Part shown: in pieces, positions 1 to 10,177 of the stretch
Position numbering within the stretch: position 1 is the first letter of the stretch
Layout of the letters: every line of letters begins with the position of its first letter
Assembly: GCF_014203225.1 (NCBI RefSeq)
Contig: NZ_JACHIO010000035.1
Coordinates: forward strand, 1 to 35,734
Source of the DNA: Granulicella mallensis
GTDB lineage: Bacteria; Acidobacteriota; Terriglobia; Terriglobales; Acidobacteriaceae
Length of the DNA: 35,734 nucleotides
Reading direction: 5' to 3'
Notes under the pieces: generated by a model
What the model was told of the DNA's origin: nothing
The model's database searches: none
The model's input: only the letters and a program-made list of their open reading frames with translations
Translations under genes and position numbers: made by a program

Positions 1-3000
1 CTGGAGGCGTTTCCTCTGACACCGAACGGGAAGCTGGACCGGAAGGCATTGCCTGTGCCGGAGTTCACGAGCACACAGGAGTGGGTGGCCCCGCGGACTC
101 CGGAGGAAGAGATCCTGTGCGGTCTGTTTGCGGAGGTGCTGGGGCTCGAGCGAGTGGGTGTGCACGATAACTTCTTCGCGCTGGGCGGGGATAGTATCTC
201 GTCGATCCAGTTGGTCAGCAGGGCGCGGAAGGCAGGATTGGTGTTGACGCCGCGTGACATCTTCCAGCGGCAGACGGCGGAGGCTCTGGCTGCGGTGGCA
301 CGGATCGTGTGGGACGAGAGTCTGCTGCTGAAGGAGGCGCCTGAGGACTGGGCTGCCGCGGTAACACTGACGCCGATCATGGAGTGGCTGCTGGAGAAGG
401 GCGGGCCGATCGGTCGGTTCAACCAGTCGATGCTGCTGCGGGTGCCGCAGGGGCTGAAGGAACAGGCGTTGTTGCAAGCGCTGCAGGCGTTGCTGGATCA
501 GCACTCTGTGCTGCGGCTGAAGCTGCAGGGATCGAGGCTGGAGATCCAGGCTCCGGGGAGCGTGGAGGCGTCGTCGTGCTTCCGGAAGGTTCAGAGCGGG
601 GAGATTGGGGCTGTAGCGCTCGAAGCGGAGCGGCGGCTGTCGCCGGAGGCTGGGCGGGTGCTGGAGGCGGTGTGGTTCGCGGACACAGGCCGATTGCTGC
701 TGGTGATTCATCATCTTGCGGTGGACGGAGTGTCGTGGCGGATTCTGGTGGAGGATCTGGTTGCGGCGTATCAGGCTGCAGCGAAGAGCGAAAAGCCTGC
801 ACTGGCAGCGGTAGGGACATCGTTCCGGGTATGGTCGGAGCGGCTGGTGGCGGCGGCGCGTGAGGAGAAGAGAGTTCGTGAGCTCCCACTGTGGAGCGGG
901 ATACTGCGGGAACAGGATGCGCCGCTGTTTGCGCAGGCGTTCGATGCGAAGCGCGATGTAATGGGGACTGCCCAGCAACTGAGTCTGACGCTGCCGTCGC
1001 ACCTGACGGTGCCGTTGTTGAGCAAGGTGCCTGCGGCGTTCCGTGCGCGGATCAATGAGGTTCTGCTGAGCGCGCTGGCGCTGGCAGTGGCGGGATGGAA
1101 GGGCAGGAACGCCGCTGGACTACTGGTGGATGTGGAGGGTCATGGACGTGAGCAGCTTTTCGAGGGCGTGGACCTGTCGCGGACGGTGGGCTGGTTCACG
1201 AGCATGTTCCCGGTTCGTCTGGATGCGGTCGATCATCGAGAAGCTCTGGGTGGTGGAGCTGCGTTAGAGCGGGCGTTCAAGGGAATCAAAGAGTCGTTAC
1301 GGCAGATCCCCGATAGTGGAATCGGATATGGCTTGCTGCGGTATCTGAACCCAGAGACGGGCAAGGTGCTGGCGGGCCTGGCGAAGCCTCAGATCGGGTT
1401 CAACTACCTGGGTCGGTTCGCTGCGCCGGAGGAGTGGGACTGGACGATCGCTGCGGAGGTGGGATCGCTGCAGGGCGGCTCTGATCCGGGGATGCCGCTG
1501 GCACATGGGCTGGAGCTGAATGCGTTCACGCTGGACCGAAACGAAGGTTCGGAGCTGGTGGTGAAGTGGAGCTGGGCTTCCGCGCTGCTCAAGGAAGAAG
1601 AAGTGCGGGAGTTGGCGGAAGGCTGGTTCCGGGCGCTGGAGGTCTTCGTCCACACAGCCGAAGGGCCACGCAGGATCGGGCGTACGCCATCGGATCTGGA
1701 GCTGGTGCGACTGACGCAGGCGCAGATCGAGGGGCTGGAGAAGAAGTATCCGGTACTGGCGGAGGTTCTGCCTGTGTCTCCGTTGCAGGAGGGCTTGCTG
1801 TTCCATGCGCTGTACGACAAGCAGGCGTTGGACATCTACACGGTGCAGCTGGTGCTGGAGCTCGAAGGCGAAGTAGACGGGCAAGCGATGCGGGAGGCAG
1901 CGGAGCGTCTGCTGCGCCGCCATGCGAACCTGCGGGCGGGCTTCGAGTACGAAGGGCTGGATCAGCCGGTGCAGGTGATCTCGGAGGATACGGTACTGCC
2001 GTGGCAGGCGGTCGATCTTGCGCGGCTGTCCGCGACTGAGCAGGACAGCGCGTGGCGGCAGTTGCTGGCGGAGGATCGGGCTGAGCGCTTCGACCCGTCT
2101 GTGGCTCCGTTGCTGCGGTTTACGCTGGTCAAGCTGGCGGGCGATCAGTACAGGCTGCTCTTTACGCATCACCATCTGCTTCTCGATGGATGGTCGATGC
2201 CTATTCTTATTCGGGAGCTATTGCTGCTCTACGCGGATAAGAGCAAGACGCTGCGGCTGCCGCACGTTACGCCGTACAGGGAGTATCTGGGCTGGCTGGC
2301 GGGGCAGGACAGCTTTGCGGCGAGAGAGGTCTGGAAGGCGCAGCTCGAAGGCGTTACGCAGCCGACGTATATCGTGGGCGAAGGCTCGGGGACGGGCGAG
2401 AAGCTTTCGGAGAAGATTACGTATGCCTTGCCTGAGGCTCTGACGCAGTTGCTGACGCGTCTGGCTCGCAGCCAGGGAATGACGCTGAATACGCTGCTGC
2501 AGGCGGCGTGGGCGATTCTGCTGGGACGTCTGACGGATCACGGCGATGTGATCTTCGGCATGACGGTTGCCGGGCGGCCTGCGGAGATTGCGGGTGTGGA
2601 GAGCATGGTGGGGCTGTTCATCAATACGCTGCCGCTGCGTGTGCAGCTTCGTTCGGCGGATACGGTTCGGGATGTTCTGGTTCGGTTGCAGGAACAGCAG
2701 TCGCAGACCATGCCGTATCAGCATGTGTCTCTCTCTGAGATACAGCGGCTGGTGGGTGTTGGCGGGCTCTTCGATACGCTGCTGGTCTTTGAGAACTATC
2801 CGGTGGACGAGACGGTGAAGGACATCGTTCCGGGGCTTCGTATCGGGGCGGTTGAAGGCCGCGATGTGACGCACTACCCGCTGACGGTAGTGGTCATTCC
2901 CGGTGCGAGTTTGCAGTTGCGGTTGCAGTATCGCCCCGATCTCTTCGACCAGGACGCTGTAGAGGTTCTGGCCAAGCGGTTGGAGTGGATTCTGGAGGCG

Positions 3001-5631
3001 GCTATTGCGGACCCCGACCGGAGAGTGGAAGAGATCAACATCCTGAGCTCCGAGGAGCGTCGCCTGGTTCTGGAGGAGTGGAACAAGACGACGGAGGATC
3101 TGGGTATCCAGACGTTTGCCGGGATCTTCGAAGAGCAGGCGGCGTATGCGCCTGAGGCTACGGCGCTGGTCTTCGGCAAGCAGCAACTGAGCTATGGCGA
3201 GTTGAACCAGCGTGCAAACCAGTTGGCCCATTGGCTGAGGTCCGAAGGGATTGGGTTGGAGAGCATCGTCGCTATCGGCGTGCCGCGTTCGGTGGAGATG
3301 GTGGTTGCGATCCTGGCGACGCTGAAGAGCGGTGCGGCGTATCTGCCGCTCGATCCTGACTATCCGGAAGAGCGTCTGGCTTACATGCTGAACGATGCTC
3401 GGCCAGCTCGCGTGCTGACGACCGAAAAGGCAGCCTCTCGTCTTTCCGCTGCGGGGAACACGGTTATGCTCGATGCTCCAGAGCTTCTTCTGGAGCTGCG
3501 GTCGCAGCCGAGTAGTAATCCAGTTCGCCAGCAGGGAGCGGATCATGCGGCGTATGTGATCTACACCTCGGGTTCGACGGGCAAGCCGAAGGGCACGGTG
3601 ATGACGCATCGAGGTCTGTCCAGCCTTGCGGCGGCGCAGATCGAGCGGTTCGCCATCACACGCAATGACCGTGTGTTGCAGCTTGCGTCATTGAGTTTTG
3701 ACGCGGCGGTGATGGAGCTTCTGATGGCCTATGCCGCGGGGGCGACGCTGGTGGTTCGCGAGCCGGGACCGATTGCGGGCGAGCCTCTGGCGGAGTTGCT
3801 GCAGCAGCAGCGGATCAGCCATACGCTGATTCCTCCGGTCGCACTGGCCAGCATGCCGCAGTGGGAGTTGCCGGACCTGAAGACGCTGATCGTCGGTGGT
3901 GATGCCTGCTCGCCGGAGCTGGTGTCGCGCTGGTCGGTGGGACGCCGGATGATCAATGCCTATGGGCCTACGGAGTCGACCGTAGCCTGCACGTTGAGCG
4001 AAGCGCTCTCGGGCGGAGCGATTCCTCCGCTGGGCAAGCCGATCGTGAATACACGGGTCTACGTGCTGGACGGCAGTCTGCGGCCGGTGCCGGTGGGCTC
4101 GGCAGGTGAACTGTACATCGCCGGCGATGGCTTGGCACGCGGATATCTGGGACGCCCTGGTCTGACGTCGGAGAGGTTCGTGGCGAATCCTTATGGGGAA
4201 GCCGGAAGCCGTATGTATCGCACGGGCGACCTGGCGAAGTGGCGGAAGGATGGCGTGCTGGAGTACCTGGGACGCACCGATCACCAGGTAAAGATTCGCG
4301 GCTTCCGCATTGAGATGGGCGAGATCGAGGCGGCGCTGCTGAAGCAGCCTTCCGTGGCGCAGGCGACGGTGATCGCGCGCGAGGACCGTCCGGGTGAGAA
4401 GCGTCTGGCGGGCTATATCATCGCGGCTGAAGGTTACGAGATAGACACCGGGCTGCTGCGGCAGATGCTGGGGCTGCAGCTGCCGGAGTACATGGTTCCG
4501 GCGGCGCTGGTGGTGATGGATGCCTTCCCGCAGACGCCGAGCGGAAAGCTGGATCGCAAGGCGCTGCCTGCTCCGGACTACAGCAGCACGGCCGCTTGGG
4601 TGGCTCCGCGCACCGAACAGGAGGAGATCCTGTGCAAGCACTTCGCCGAGGTGCTGGGGCTGGATCGAGTGGGGGTACACGATAACTTCTTCTCCCTGGG
4701 AGGAGACAGCATCCTGTCCGTCCAGCTCGTCAGCCGCGTCCGGAATGCCCTGAATATCGACCTTTCGATCCGCACGCTCTTCGACGCGCCTTCGGTTGCC
4801 GAGCTGGCCCGGCACGTAGGCGGGTCGAACCTGGCTACCAATCCGCTGGAGCCGGTACTGGCTCTGCGGCGGCAGGGAAGCAAGCCCGCGGTCTTCTGCG
4901 TACACCCCCTGGGAGGCCTGAGTTGGTGCTATGCAGGGCTCCTGCAGCGTTTACCCATGGAAATTCCTCTCTATGGAATGCAGGGACGCGGTATAACAGA
5001 ACCACACAGAGTTCCTAAGACCATGGACGAGATGGTTGCCGACTATGTCGCCCAGATGCAGGAGATTCAGCCTCATGGTCCTTATCATGTGCTGGGTTGG
5101 TCGTTTGGTGGACTGGCGGCGTATGCTATCGCCACTCACTTGCAGGAGCTTGGAGAGGAGGTCGGTATTTTATCGATCCTGGACGCTTATCCGTGGGAAC
5201 CGGAGCGCGTGAAGGCCCTGCCTCCGATGGATGAGATGATTGCAGTACTGCTGCGTGAGCTTGGATTCGATGCCGAAGGCAAGTCTGCCAACATGGAGAT
5301 TGCCATGGTCAGCGCCCTCCTCCAGTTGGACCAGGGAGCTCTCGCGGCACTGGATGAGAGATATATCTCCGCGCTGGTGGATGTCTTCAAGAGCAATCAC
5401 ATGATTGCCCGCGATTTCGTCCCGAGACCCTTCCGCGGAAACCTGTTGTTCTTCGAGGCGACGCTAGAGCGCCCGGAAGGAAGTCCTCAACCTGCAATAT
5501 GGCAGCAATATGTCGATGGCAATATGGAGATATATCCCATCGTCTGTAAACATCAGCTCATGACGGAAGCGGCTCCCATGGCTGAGATCGGCTCTATACT
5601 CGCTACAAAATTAAAGAACAAACTGCAATGA
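1..5631 (+). CDS. Non-ribosomal peptide synthetase, C-terminal part (partial; T-E-C-A-T-TE)
   Basis: The frame is open from base 1, so the gene starts upstream of the window; the first ATG at 49 is internal. The window opens on the end of an adenylation domain ([10 protein letters not shown]). Next is a carrier protein (LGGDSIS, pantetheine Ser at 193-195). Then comes an epimerisation domain with HHxxxDG at 709-729 and the FNYLG motif near 1400. A condensation domain follows (HHxxxDG at 2170-2190), then an adenylation domain with [11 protein letters not shown] from 3562, NAYGPTE at 3955-3975 and Lys517-equivalent at 4546. A second carrier protein (Ser at 4708-4710) leads into a type I thioesterase with GWSFGG (Ser 5101-5103), Asp near 5182 and His at 5551. 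This is a chain-terminating module: it accepts a D-configured chain, adds one residue and releases it by hydrolysis or cyclisation. A hand alignment to GrsA gives the pocket residues D-A-M-L-I-G-A-V-A-K, a non-polar pocket; I do not assign a substrate. Confidence 0.96.
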   Translation: MEAFPLTPNGKLDRKALPVPEFTSTQEWVAPRTPEEEILCGLFAEVLGLERVGVHDNFFALGGDSISSIQLVSRARKAGLVLTPRDIFQRQTAEALAAVARIVWDESLLLKEAPEDWAAAVTLTPIMEWLLEKGGPIGRFNQSMLLRVPQGLKEQALLQALQALLDQHSVLRLKLQGSRLEIQAPGSVEASSCFRKVQSGEIGAVALEAERRLSPEAGRVLEAVWFADTGRLLLVIHHLAVDGVSWRILVEDLVAAYQAAAKSEKPALAAVGTSFRVWSERLVAAAREEKRVRELPLWSGILREQDAPLFAQAFDAKRDVMGTAQQLSLTLPSHLTVPLLSKVPAAFRARINEVLLSALALAVAGWKGRNAAGLLVDVEGHGREQLFEGVDLSRTVGWFTSMFPVRLDAVDHREALGGGAALERAFKGIKESLRQIPDSGIGYGLLRYLNPETGKVLAGLAKPQIGFNYLGRFAAPEEWDWTIAAEVGSLQGGSDPGMPLAHGLELNAFTLDRNEGSELVVKWSWASALLKEEEVRELAEGWFRALEVFVHTAEGPRRIGRTPSDLELVRLTQAQIEGLEKKYPVLAEVLPVSPLQEGLLFHALYDKQALDIYTVQLVLELEGEVDGQAMREAAERLLRRHANLRAGFEYEGLDQPVQVISEDTVLPWQAVDLARLSATEQDSAWRQLLAEDRAERFDPSVAPLLRFTLVKLAGDQYRLLFTHHHLLLDGWSMPILIRELLLLYADKSKTLRLPHVTPYREYLGWLAGQDSFAAREVWKAQLEGVTQPTYIVGEGSGTGEKLSEKITYALPEALTQLLTRLARSQGMTLNTLLQAAWAILLGRLTDHGDVIFGMTVAGRPAEIAGVESMVGLFINTLPLRVQLRSADTVRDVLVRLQEQQSQTMPYQHVSLSEIQRLVGVGGLFDTLLVFENYPVDETVKDIVPGLRIGAVEGRDVTHYPLTVVVIPGASLQLRLQYRPDLFDQDAVEVLAKRLEWILEAAIADPDRRVEEINILSSEERRLVLEEWNKTTEDLGIQTFAGIFEEQAAYAPEATALVFGKQQLSYGELNQRANQLAHWLRSEGIGLESIVAIGVPRSVEMVVAILATLKSGAAYLPLDPDYPEERLAYMLNDARPARVLTTEKAASRLSAAGNTVMLDAPELLLELRSQPSSNPVRQQGADHAAYVIYTSGSTGKPKGTVMTHRGLSSLAAAQIERFAITRNDRVLQLASLSFDAAVMELLMAYAAGATLVVREPGPIAGEPLAELLQQQRISHTLIPPVALASMPQWELPDLKTLIVGGDACSPELVSRWSVGRRMINAYGPTESTVACTLSEALSGGAIPPLGKPIVNTRVYVLDGSLRPVPVGSAGELYIAGDGLARGYLGRPGLTSERFVANPYGEAGSRMYRTGDLAKWRKDGVLEYLGRTDHQVKIRGFRIEMGEIEAALLKQPSVAQATVIAREDRPGEKRLAGYIIAAEGYEIDTGLLRQMLGLQLPEYMVPAALVVMDAFPQTPSGKLDRKALPAPDYSSTAAWVAPRTEQEEILCKHFAEVLGLDRVGVHDNFFSLGGDSILSVQLVSRVRNALNIDLSIRTLFDAPSVAELARHVGGSNLATNPLEPVLALRRQGSKPAVFCVHPLGGLSWCYAGLLQRLPMEIPLYGMQGRGITEPHRVPKTMDEMVADYVAQMQEIQPHGPYHVLGWSFGGLAAYAIATHLQELGEEVGILSILDAYPWEPERVKALPPMDEMIAVLLRELGFDAEGKSANMEIAMVSALLQLDQGALAALDERYISALVDVFKSNHMIARDFVPRPFRGNLLFFEATLERPEGSPQPAIWQQYVDGNMEIYPIVCKHQLMTEAAPMAEIGSILATKLKNKLQ

Positions 5632-5672
5632 ACTTTCATGAACAACTTTTTATTGCTAAGGGAGAAAGACCA

Positions 5673-5882
5673 ATGACCAACCCATTTGAAGATGCAGAAG
5701 CTACTTATAACGTGCTCATCAATAAAGAGGGTTTCTATTCTTTGTGGCCGGCCTTCGCGGCAGTTCCGGACGGATGGACGATCTGCCTGATCGACAAGCG
5801 GCAGGCTTGCCTGGATTACATCAATACGACTTGGACGGACATGCGTCCCCTGAGCCTGGTCTGTGCTCCAGCCCTGAACTAG
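5673..5882 (+). CDS. MbtH-like NRPS accessory protein
   Basis: This is a 69-residue protein of the usual MbtH size. It starts MTNPFEDAE and carries the family signature [10 protein letters not shown], then PDGW, then [13 protein letters not shown]. MbtH-like proteins bind adenylation domains and support their folding and amino-acid activation. The gene lies 41 bases after the synthetase stop, so the two are almost certainly co-transcribed and the partner is the synthetase at 1-5631. I chose the ATG at 5673 because the family begins at this point and a GGGAG ribosome-binding site sits just upstream at about 5660. An in-frame ATG at 5628 overlaps the synthetase stop as ATGA and would add 15 residues. 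That overlap could still help translational coupling. Confidence 0.95.
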   Translation: MTNPFEDAEATYNVLINKEGFYSLWPAFAAVPDGWTICLIDKRQACLDYINTTWTDMRPLSLVCAPALN

Positions 5883-6277
5883 CGTTGTAGAGCCGTTTCT
5901 CTGGTTTCAGTGCTGGTGGTATTTCGATGCAGCCGGCGCGAGTTGCTTTCCTTAATGCCGCCAAGACTGTGCAGAGCTCAAGAGGAATGAATCAGTGACG
6001 GGAGCGGTCTGTTTCGCCACGGCCAAAGAAGGCAATTCAGTCGTTGCGGCTGCGCCTTCACTCCGGCCTGCGGCAGCGAGGTGTGGGCTTTTGGCCCGGC
6101 GTTTGCGGCATGGCTGAAGCCATGCCCTTCCGATCTTGCCTCGGCAATCTGTTTGCACACCGTTCGACTTCACGGCACGAGTCGTTTGATGACAATGTAG
6201 GGGGGATTTCGTCTCTACATCAGGCTATTGCTGAAGATGCTTTGGTCGCTCCTATTCAACCAGTGACGGTGCCCCTC
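5883..6277. other. Gene-free spacer with a repeat-like palindrome
   Basis: No convincing gene is present between the MbtH gene and the TIGR03435 gene. An upstream extension of the next reading frame to 6044 is low-quality protein sequence that reads through the palindrome at 6107-6126. I see no clear intrinsic terminator behind the MbtH gene. Confidence 0.5.
6107..6126. repeat. Small palindrome, REP-like
   Basis: Two 9-base arms, GGCATGGCT and AGCCATGCC, are separated by GA. The element lies in an intergenic spacer, in a context rich in GGC/GCC. It resembles the short palindromic units scattered between genes in acidobacterial genomes, though only one clear copy lies in this window. Confidence 0.5.
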
Positions 6278-7072
6278 ATGATCCGACAGACTGTAATCGC
6301 AGCCCTGATGCTTGCGGCTTCTGGAATCGTCGCGCAGTCTCCTGCGCCGCGTCCCAAGTTCGATGCGTTTGAGGTGGCGACCATCAAGCTGGTGGACTCC
6401 GATGCCAAGACCGGCCGATTTATTAAGATGGAGGGGCTTCATCGGTTTATCGGAAAGGATTACACCCTGAAGCTGCTGATCGCGGCGGTTTACAGTCTCA
6501 ATCCTCGAACGATCTCGGGTGGGCCTAGGTGGACCGAATCAGAACACTACGACATCCTTGCCGAGACGCCCGGTGAAGTCCGGCCTACCCACGACGAGCA
6601 GATGGCGATGCTGCGGAAGCTGTTGGCGGAACGATTTAAACTCACCTTTCATCGCGAGCAGAAAGAGTTCTCGATCTATGCACTGGAAGTTGCCAAGGGC
6701 GGACCGAAGCTCAAGGCAAGTACGGCTTCTCCAGATGAGCCTGCGGCGCTCATCAGCACGGTCTATCCGCAGCACATCCTGTTACCGGCAAGAAATACGA
6801 CGATGGGTGAGTTTACTTCCATGATGCAGCGGGCCATCCTCGATCGCCCGGTCGTGGATCGGACTGGGCTCACCGGAAAATATGATTTCGACCTGGAGTG
6901 GGCGCCCGATGAGACGCAGTTGAACGGAGACGTGACCGGGGCTCCTGCGGAGTCTCCAGCCGTGCCGTTGTTTTCTGCTATTCAGCAGCAGATTGGTTTG
7001 AGGCTGGAGGCGACGAGGGGGCCGGTGGATGCGTTTGTCGTTGATAAGGCGGAGCGGCCGACGGAGAATTGA
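6278..7072 (+). CDS. TIGR03435-family exported protein
   Basis: This 264-residue protein has an N-terminal signal-like stretch (MIRQTVIAALMLAASGIVAQ). It is followed by FEVATIK, then LLAERFKLTFHRE, then an ending with DRTGLTGKYDFDLEW. These blocks are the hallmark of TIGR03435, a family of unknown function much expanded in Acidobacteria. It is probably secreted or periplasmic. The start at 6278 puts the signal peptide at the N-terminus. The reading frame is open back to 6044, but that extension looks non-coding. No strong ribosome-binding site is visible. The gene stands alone, with no operon partner. Confidence 0.88.
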   Translation: MIRQTVIAALMLAASGIVAQSPAPRPKFDAFEVATIKLVDSDAKTGRFIKMEGLHRFIGKDYTLKLLIAAVYSLNPRTISGGPRWTESEHYDILAETPGEVRPTHDEQMAMLRKLLAERFKLTFHREQKEFSIYALEVAKGGPKLKASTASPDEPAALISTVYPQHILLPARNTTMGEFTSMMQRAILDRPVVDRTGLTGKYDFDLEWAPDETQLNGDVTGAPAESPAVPLFSAIQQQIGLRLEATRGPVDAFVVDKAERPTEN

Positions 7073-7298
7073 TTTTTCAGCGCGTAGTTCGCTGATCGAT
7101 GGTTGCAGCACAGGAGGCGGAGGGAACGCGTCCGTGGCGAAATTCGCCGACCATCTTGCCCCTATTTCAATCGGTCACTGACGATGAGCCGACTTGTCGT
7201 TACTGATTCTGATGGTTTTCGAAGTTGACGCTCTAAGATGTTAGGTTGAACTCGAGTTGGCGACGCAAAGTCGAGCGTATGCCGAGCTCGGCGCCATG
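7073..7298. repeat. Intergenic dispersed repeat, copy A
   Basis: The core at about 7120-7181 aligns without gaps to 20718-20779 (13 mismatches over about 61 bases by hand). Shared landmarks are GAGGGAACG and GCCGACCATCT. The adjoining bases near 7175-7191 (CACTGACGATGAGCCG) recur with one change at about 29101-29115. I see no gene here. Confidence 0.5.
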
Positions 7299-8552
7299 TC
7301 ACTTTAGAAGGCGCGCAAGTGGAGTCCTCGATACTTGCCAATCTTTGTCCCAATTGGTAGCCAGTGTTAGCGAGTCTCCATCATTCCGCACTGCGAAGTC
7401 CACTAAAGATTGCTCATGTTCAGGTTGGATTGTCTCGATGACCGAGAGAGCGTTCATGTCCACCAACAATATTTTCGTGCCATGGGATACCCCGCCCTCT
7501 TCAAATAAGAATCCATGTGACATGTCGACGGGTATAGCTGCATAGCGACCGTCTGCTGTGAACTTCGGTGCCCTAGGAAATTCAGACCATCTAATGTGAC
7601 GGGCCGTCTCCGGGATATTCATCTGACGGAATGCTTTAGAAGCAAAGCTGTAAACCCAAAGTCGGTGCCATGCGAGCATCGCAATAGAGTCATCAGACGG
7701 TGACCCAAGGTTCGGTTGACCACTGCCGATTACTCTATCGTCGGGCGGTGGTGGAACCTCTAGAGCAGGCTCATCATTTGAAGTAAGAGAAGCAGAAGTG
7801 AGTGTGCATCGCGGTTGTCTATCAATTCTGGCGGATACCGGGGGACACAAAAACCATACGCGGTCTCTTCCGTAATCATAGGAAGACGCATAAACCTCGC
7901 TGTAGGCATAGCCTGTAGCGCGGTGTCTATCCTGTTCAAGGATTCCTGAACTGTTGACTTGTTGAGTGATGATTTCCGGTTCGCCTGTCGGCTGGTAGTG
8001 AGCTTGAGAGATGGCTAACTGGCTGGTATGACCGATGAACCCCAGCCCATATATATCGAACTGAATGGGAAATACGCGATGGACTTCGACGCTTTGTGCG
8101 AATTCGCCTCGGGGTAGATCGATCAACCGCACAAAGATGCCCGACGCCGTCGCGAAAGCAATCGCAGCCTTCTCAGAATTGGCAGATATAGCGAGATGGC
8201 ATTTGGAGACAGCACGTGTAGCCGACGCAGATTGTCGATCACTAAGTTCTATCGTTTGACCTGAGCGACGAGTGATAACGACTTGGTAGCCATCGCTAAA
8301 GACAGTGGCTTGGACCAAATCTCCAACACCCGAATAGTCCGCGCAAACCTCCATTGCGGTCTTCTTAATGGGCGTGCTCTGTGCCGGTGCCAGCCCAATC
8401 GATGCATAGAGTGCTATTGCGAAGAACGGCCAGGAAGGCCTTATAGAGATCACTCGATCAGCATATCTGAAGAGGTCAGCAGTTATCGCCCCTGCAAAGT
8501 CGCACTTCAAGCGATCAATCAGATTAGTACCGATAAACGCTCTTCTCATCAT
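7299..8552 (-). CDS. Hypothetical exported or membrane-anchored protein
   Basis: I do not recognise this 417-residue protein. Near the N-terminus there is a hydrophobic stretch (PFFAIALYASIGLAPAQS), which looks like a signal sequence or anchor. The remainder has soluble beta-rich character, with phrases such as FTADGRYAAIPVD and LLVDMNALSVIETIQPEHEQ that recall WD/beta-propeller-type repeats. A surface or periplasmic propeller-like protein is possible but unproven. The start at 8552 is chosen because AGGGA lies 6 bases upstream. An alternative is GTG at 8453, right before the hydrophobic stretch but with no ribosome-binding site. The frame is open to 8714, which would overlap the divergent creatininase gene by two bases. 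Confidence 0.65.
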   Translation of the reverse strand: MMRRAFIGTNLIDRLKCDFAGAITADLFRYADRVISIRPSWPFFAIALYASIGLAPAQSTPIKKTAMEVCADYSGVGDLVQATVFSDGYQVVITRRSGQTIELSDRQSASATRAVSKCHLAISANSEKAAIAFATASGIFVRLIDLPRGEFAQSVEVHRVFPIQFDIYGLGFIGHTSQLAISQAHYQPTGEPEIITQQVNSSGILEQDRHRATGYAYSEVYASSYDYGRDRVWFLCPPVSARIDRQPRCTLTSASLTSNDEPALEVPPPPDDRVIGSGQPNLGSPSDDSIAMLAWHRLWVYSFASKAFRQMNIPETARHIRWSEFPRAPKFTADGRYAAIPVDMSHGFLFEEGGVSHGTKILLVDMNALSVIETIQPEHEQSLVDFAVRNDGDSLTLATNWDKDWQVSRTPLARLLK

Positions 8553-8712
8553 CAAGCGTCCCTGATGATAGGCCGACTTATGAGGATCGGGTGTGATCCC
8601 CTTGTCTACGAGATCCAGCTCGAAAGGAATCAGAACCGCATGCCTCGCTCGAAACCTTCGACGTTCCGCATAGGCTAGACTGTTGGCATTCCTCAATGAG
8701 GTGCCTTGCTCC

Positions 8713-9588
8713 ATGCGTTTCCGCTATCTGTCCGTCCTTTGCCTCTTCCTTGCGCTTTCTCCGTACCTCGCAGCAGCGCAGCAGCTTTCGCCCAATTGGG
8801 AAGAACTTACCGGCCCTGACTTTGTTAAGGCCATTCACCAGGCGCAGGGCACCTGCATTCTGCCCATCGGCATTATCGAGAAGCATGGTCCGCAGCTTCC
8901 CTTGGGCACCGACCTGCTCAATGTGCGCTTTGCCTCGCTCAATGCCGCAAAGCTGGAGTATGCCGTTGTCTCCCCGGAGTACTATTTTGGGCAGATCTTT
9001 GAGGCACGCCATGAGCCTGGCACTATTGCCTACAGCCTCAGCACGCAGCTTGTTCTGCTTCAGGAAACAGTCAACGAGCTTGGGCGCAACGGCTGCCACA
9101 AGATCCTTATTGTGAACGGTCACGGCGGCAACAACAGTCTGCTACCGCTCTTCGCTCAGTCTCAGCTCGCGTCGCCACACGACTACGTTGTGTATGTCAT
9201 GGACAGCATTCCTCGCGATGGTGCGGGCCGCCCTTCACAGAAGTCGGCCGCCGACCTACACGCGGGCGAGGCCGAAACCTCGGCCATGCTCGCCAACCGT
9301 CCCGACCTGGTTCATATGGACCGTGCGAGGAGCGAGTCCGGCGCGGACCAGCATCGTCTCACTCTCCCCTCCAGCATCTACACCGGGATCTGGTGGTACG
9401 CGCGCTTTCCCAATCACTATGCCGGCGACGGCTCTACCGCCACCGAGGCCCTGGGTGAGTTTGACCAGAAGAACTGGTCGCACGAGATTGCGGAAGCGGT
9501 GAAGGCCATCAAGGCCGACGAAGAAAGCGCCCGCCTCCAGAAGGAATTCTTCGAACAGTCCCAGCACCCGATTGATACGCCGCAGTGA
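8713..9588 (+). CDS. Creatininase-family amidohydrolase, exported
   Basis: This 291-residue protein begins with a signal peptide (MRFRYLSVLCLFLALSPYLAAAQQ). The metal-binding blocks of the creatininase family follow: GIIEKHGPQLPLGTD (Glu56, His58, Asp67), VNGHGGNN (His137) and DLHAGEAETS (His183, Glu186, Glu188). The family hydrolyses cyclic amides and related C-N bonds using two divalent metals. The true substrate here is unknown, and the exported location differs from the classic cytosolic creatininase. The start at 8713 gives the signal peptide directly. An in-frame ATG at 8683 would place ten extra residues in front of it. Confidence 0.9.
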   Translation: MRFRYLSVLCLFLALSPYLAAAQQLSPNWEELTGPDFVKAIHQAQGTCILPIGIIEKHGPQLPLGTDLLNVRFASLNAAKLEYAVVSPEYYFGQIFEARHEPGTIAYSLSTQLVLLQETVNELGRNGCHKILIVNGHGGNNSLLPLFAQSQLASPHDYVVYVMDSIPRDGAGRPSQKSAADLHAGEAETSAMLANRPDLVHMDRARSESGADQHRLTLPSSIYTGIWWYARFPNHYAGDGSTATEALGEFDQKNWSHEIAEAVKAIKADEESARLQKEFFEQSQHPIDTPQ

Positions 9589-9692
9589 ACATGAGCTTGA
9601 GCGCAAACAGCCAGCTTGCGCCGTCACTGACGATAAGACGACATATGAGGACCAATATTCCTTGGATATCTCAGGCAAAGGTTTCGTCCTAA

Positions 9693-10145
9693 TTATTGAG
9701 CAATGGACTGGATAACCTCGAAGAGGTTACCCCAGGGATCGGCAAAAAAGGCTACGCGGAGACCCATTGCGGGCACGTCGTGTGGCTCGCTAGCGATGGT
9801 CACGTCACGGCTCTTCAATTCATCGATGACGGCGTTCACGCTCTCGACGCTGAAACCGGGGTGATGCCACCCAGACAAGTTGTAGCTGTTATGCAGATCT
9901 TTATAGGCGGGCCGTTCTGCTGCGCCAGGGCCGGCCATAAGCTCGAAATGAAAACTGTCGTCCCCGGCAGGATAAAGGAAGGCGAATCTGAGCCCGGCTA
10001 CGGACACCGTTTGCTTCGACCGAAAACCGAGCTTGTCGGCATACCAGGCAACGGCCAAATCGAAGTCCGGCACACGAATGGCTGCGTGGTTGATCTTCAA
10101 AGAAGCAAGCGGGCTGGAGGTAGGTGGCGTGCTGAGTGTGCTCAT
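9693..10145 (-). CDS. VOC-family (glyoxalase/dioxygenase-fold) protein
   Basis: The 150-residue protein has the paired beta-alpha-beta-beta-beta pattern of the vicinal-oxygen-chelate superfamily. It shows INHAAIRVPDFDLAVAWYADKLGF, then FHFELMAG, then HHPGFSV, and ends DPWGNLFEVIQ. His and Glu at these four places are the usual metal ligands. Members include glyoxalases, extradiol dioxygenases and drug-binding resistance proteins; the reaction here cannot be read from sequence. AAGGA lies just upstream of the ATG. It is the third gene of an operon behind two alpha/beta hydrolases (32-base gap), probably controlled by the divergent MarR-PDZ regulator. Confidence 0.9.
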   Translation of the reverse strand: MSTLSTPPTSSPLASLKINHAAIRVPDFDLAVAWYADKLGFRSKQTVSVAGLRFAFLYPAGDDSFHFELMAGPGAAERPAYKDLHNSYNLSGWHHPGFSVESVNAVIDELKSRDVTIASEPHDVPAMGLRVAFFADPWGNLFEVIQSIAQ

Positions 10146-10177
10146 TGTTTTCCTTGGGGGATGCCGTTATCGCCTAG

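Noticed and set aside
2218..3609. Long open frame (463 codons) on the minus strand inside the synthetase gene
   Set aside because: It is antisense to conserved condensation and adenylation motifs. High G+C makes long antisense frames common; its translation is Arg/Gln/His-rich and resembles nothing.
3688..4905. Long minus-strand frame (405 codons) inside the synthetase gene
   Set aside because: Opposite the adenylation and carrier domains; low-complexity Arg/Gln/His composition.
6044..6277. N-terminal extension of the TIGR03435 protein from ATG at 6044
   Set aside because: It reads through an intergenic palindrome and would bury the signal peptide at residue 79.
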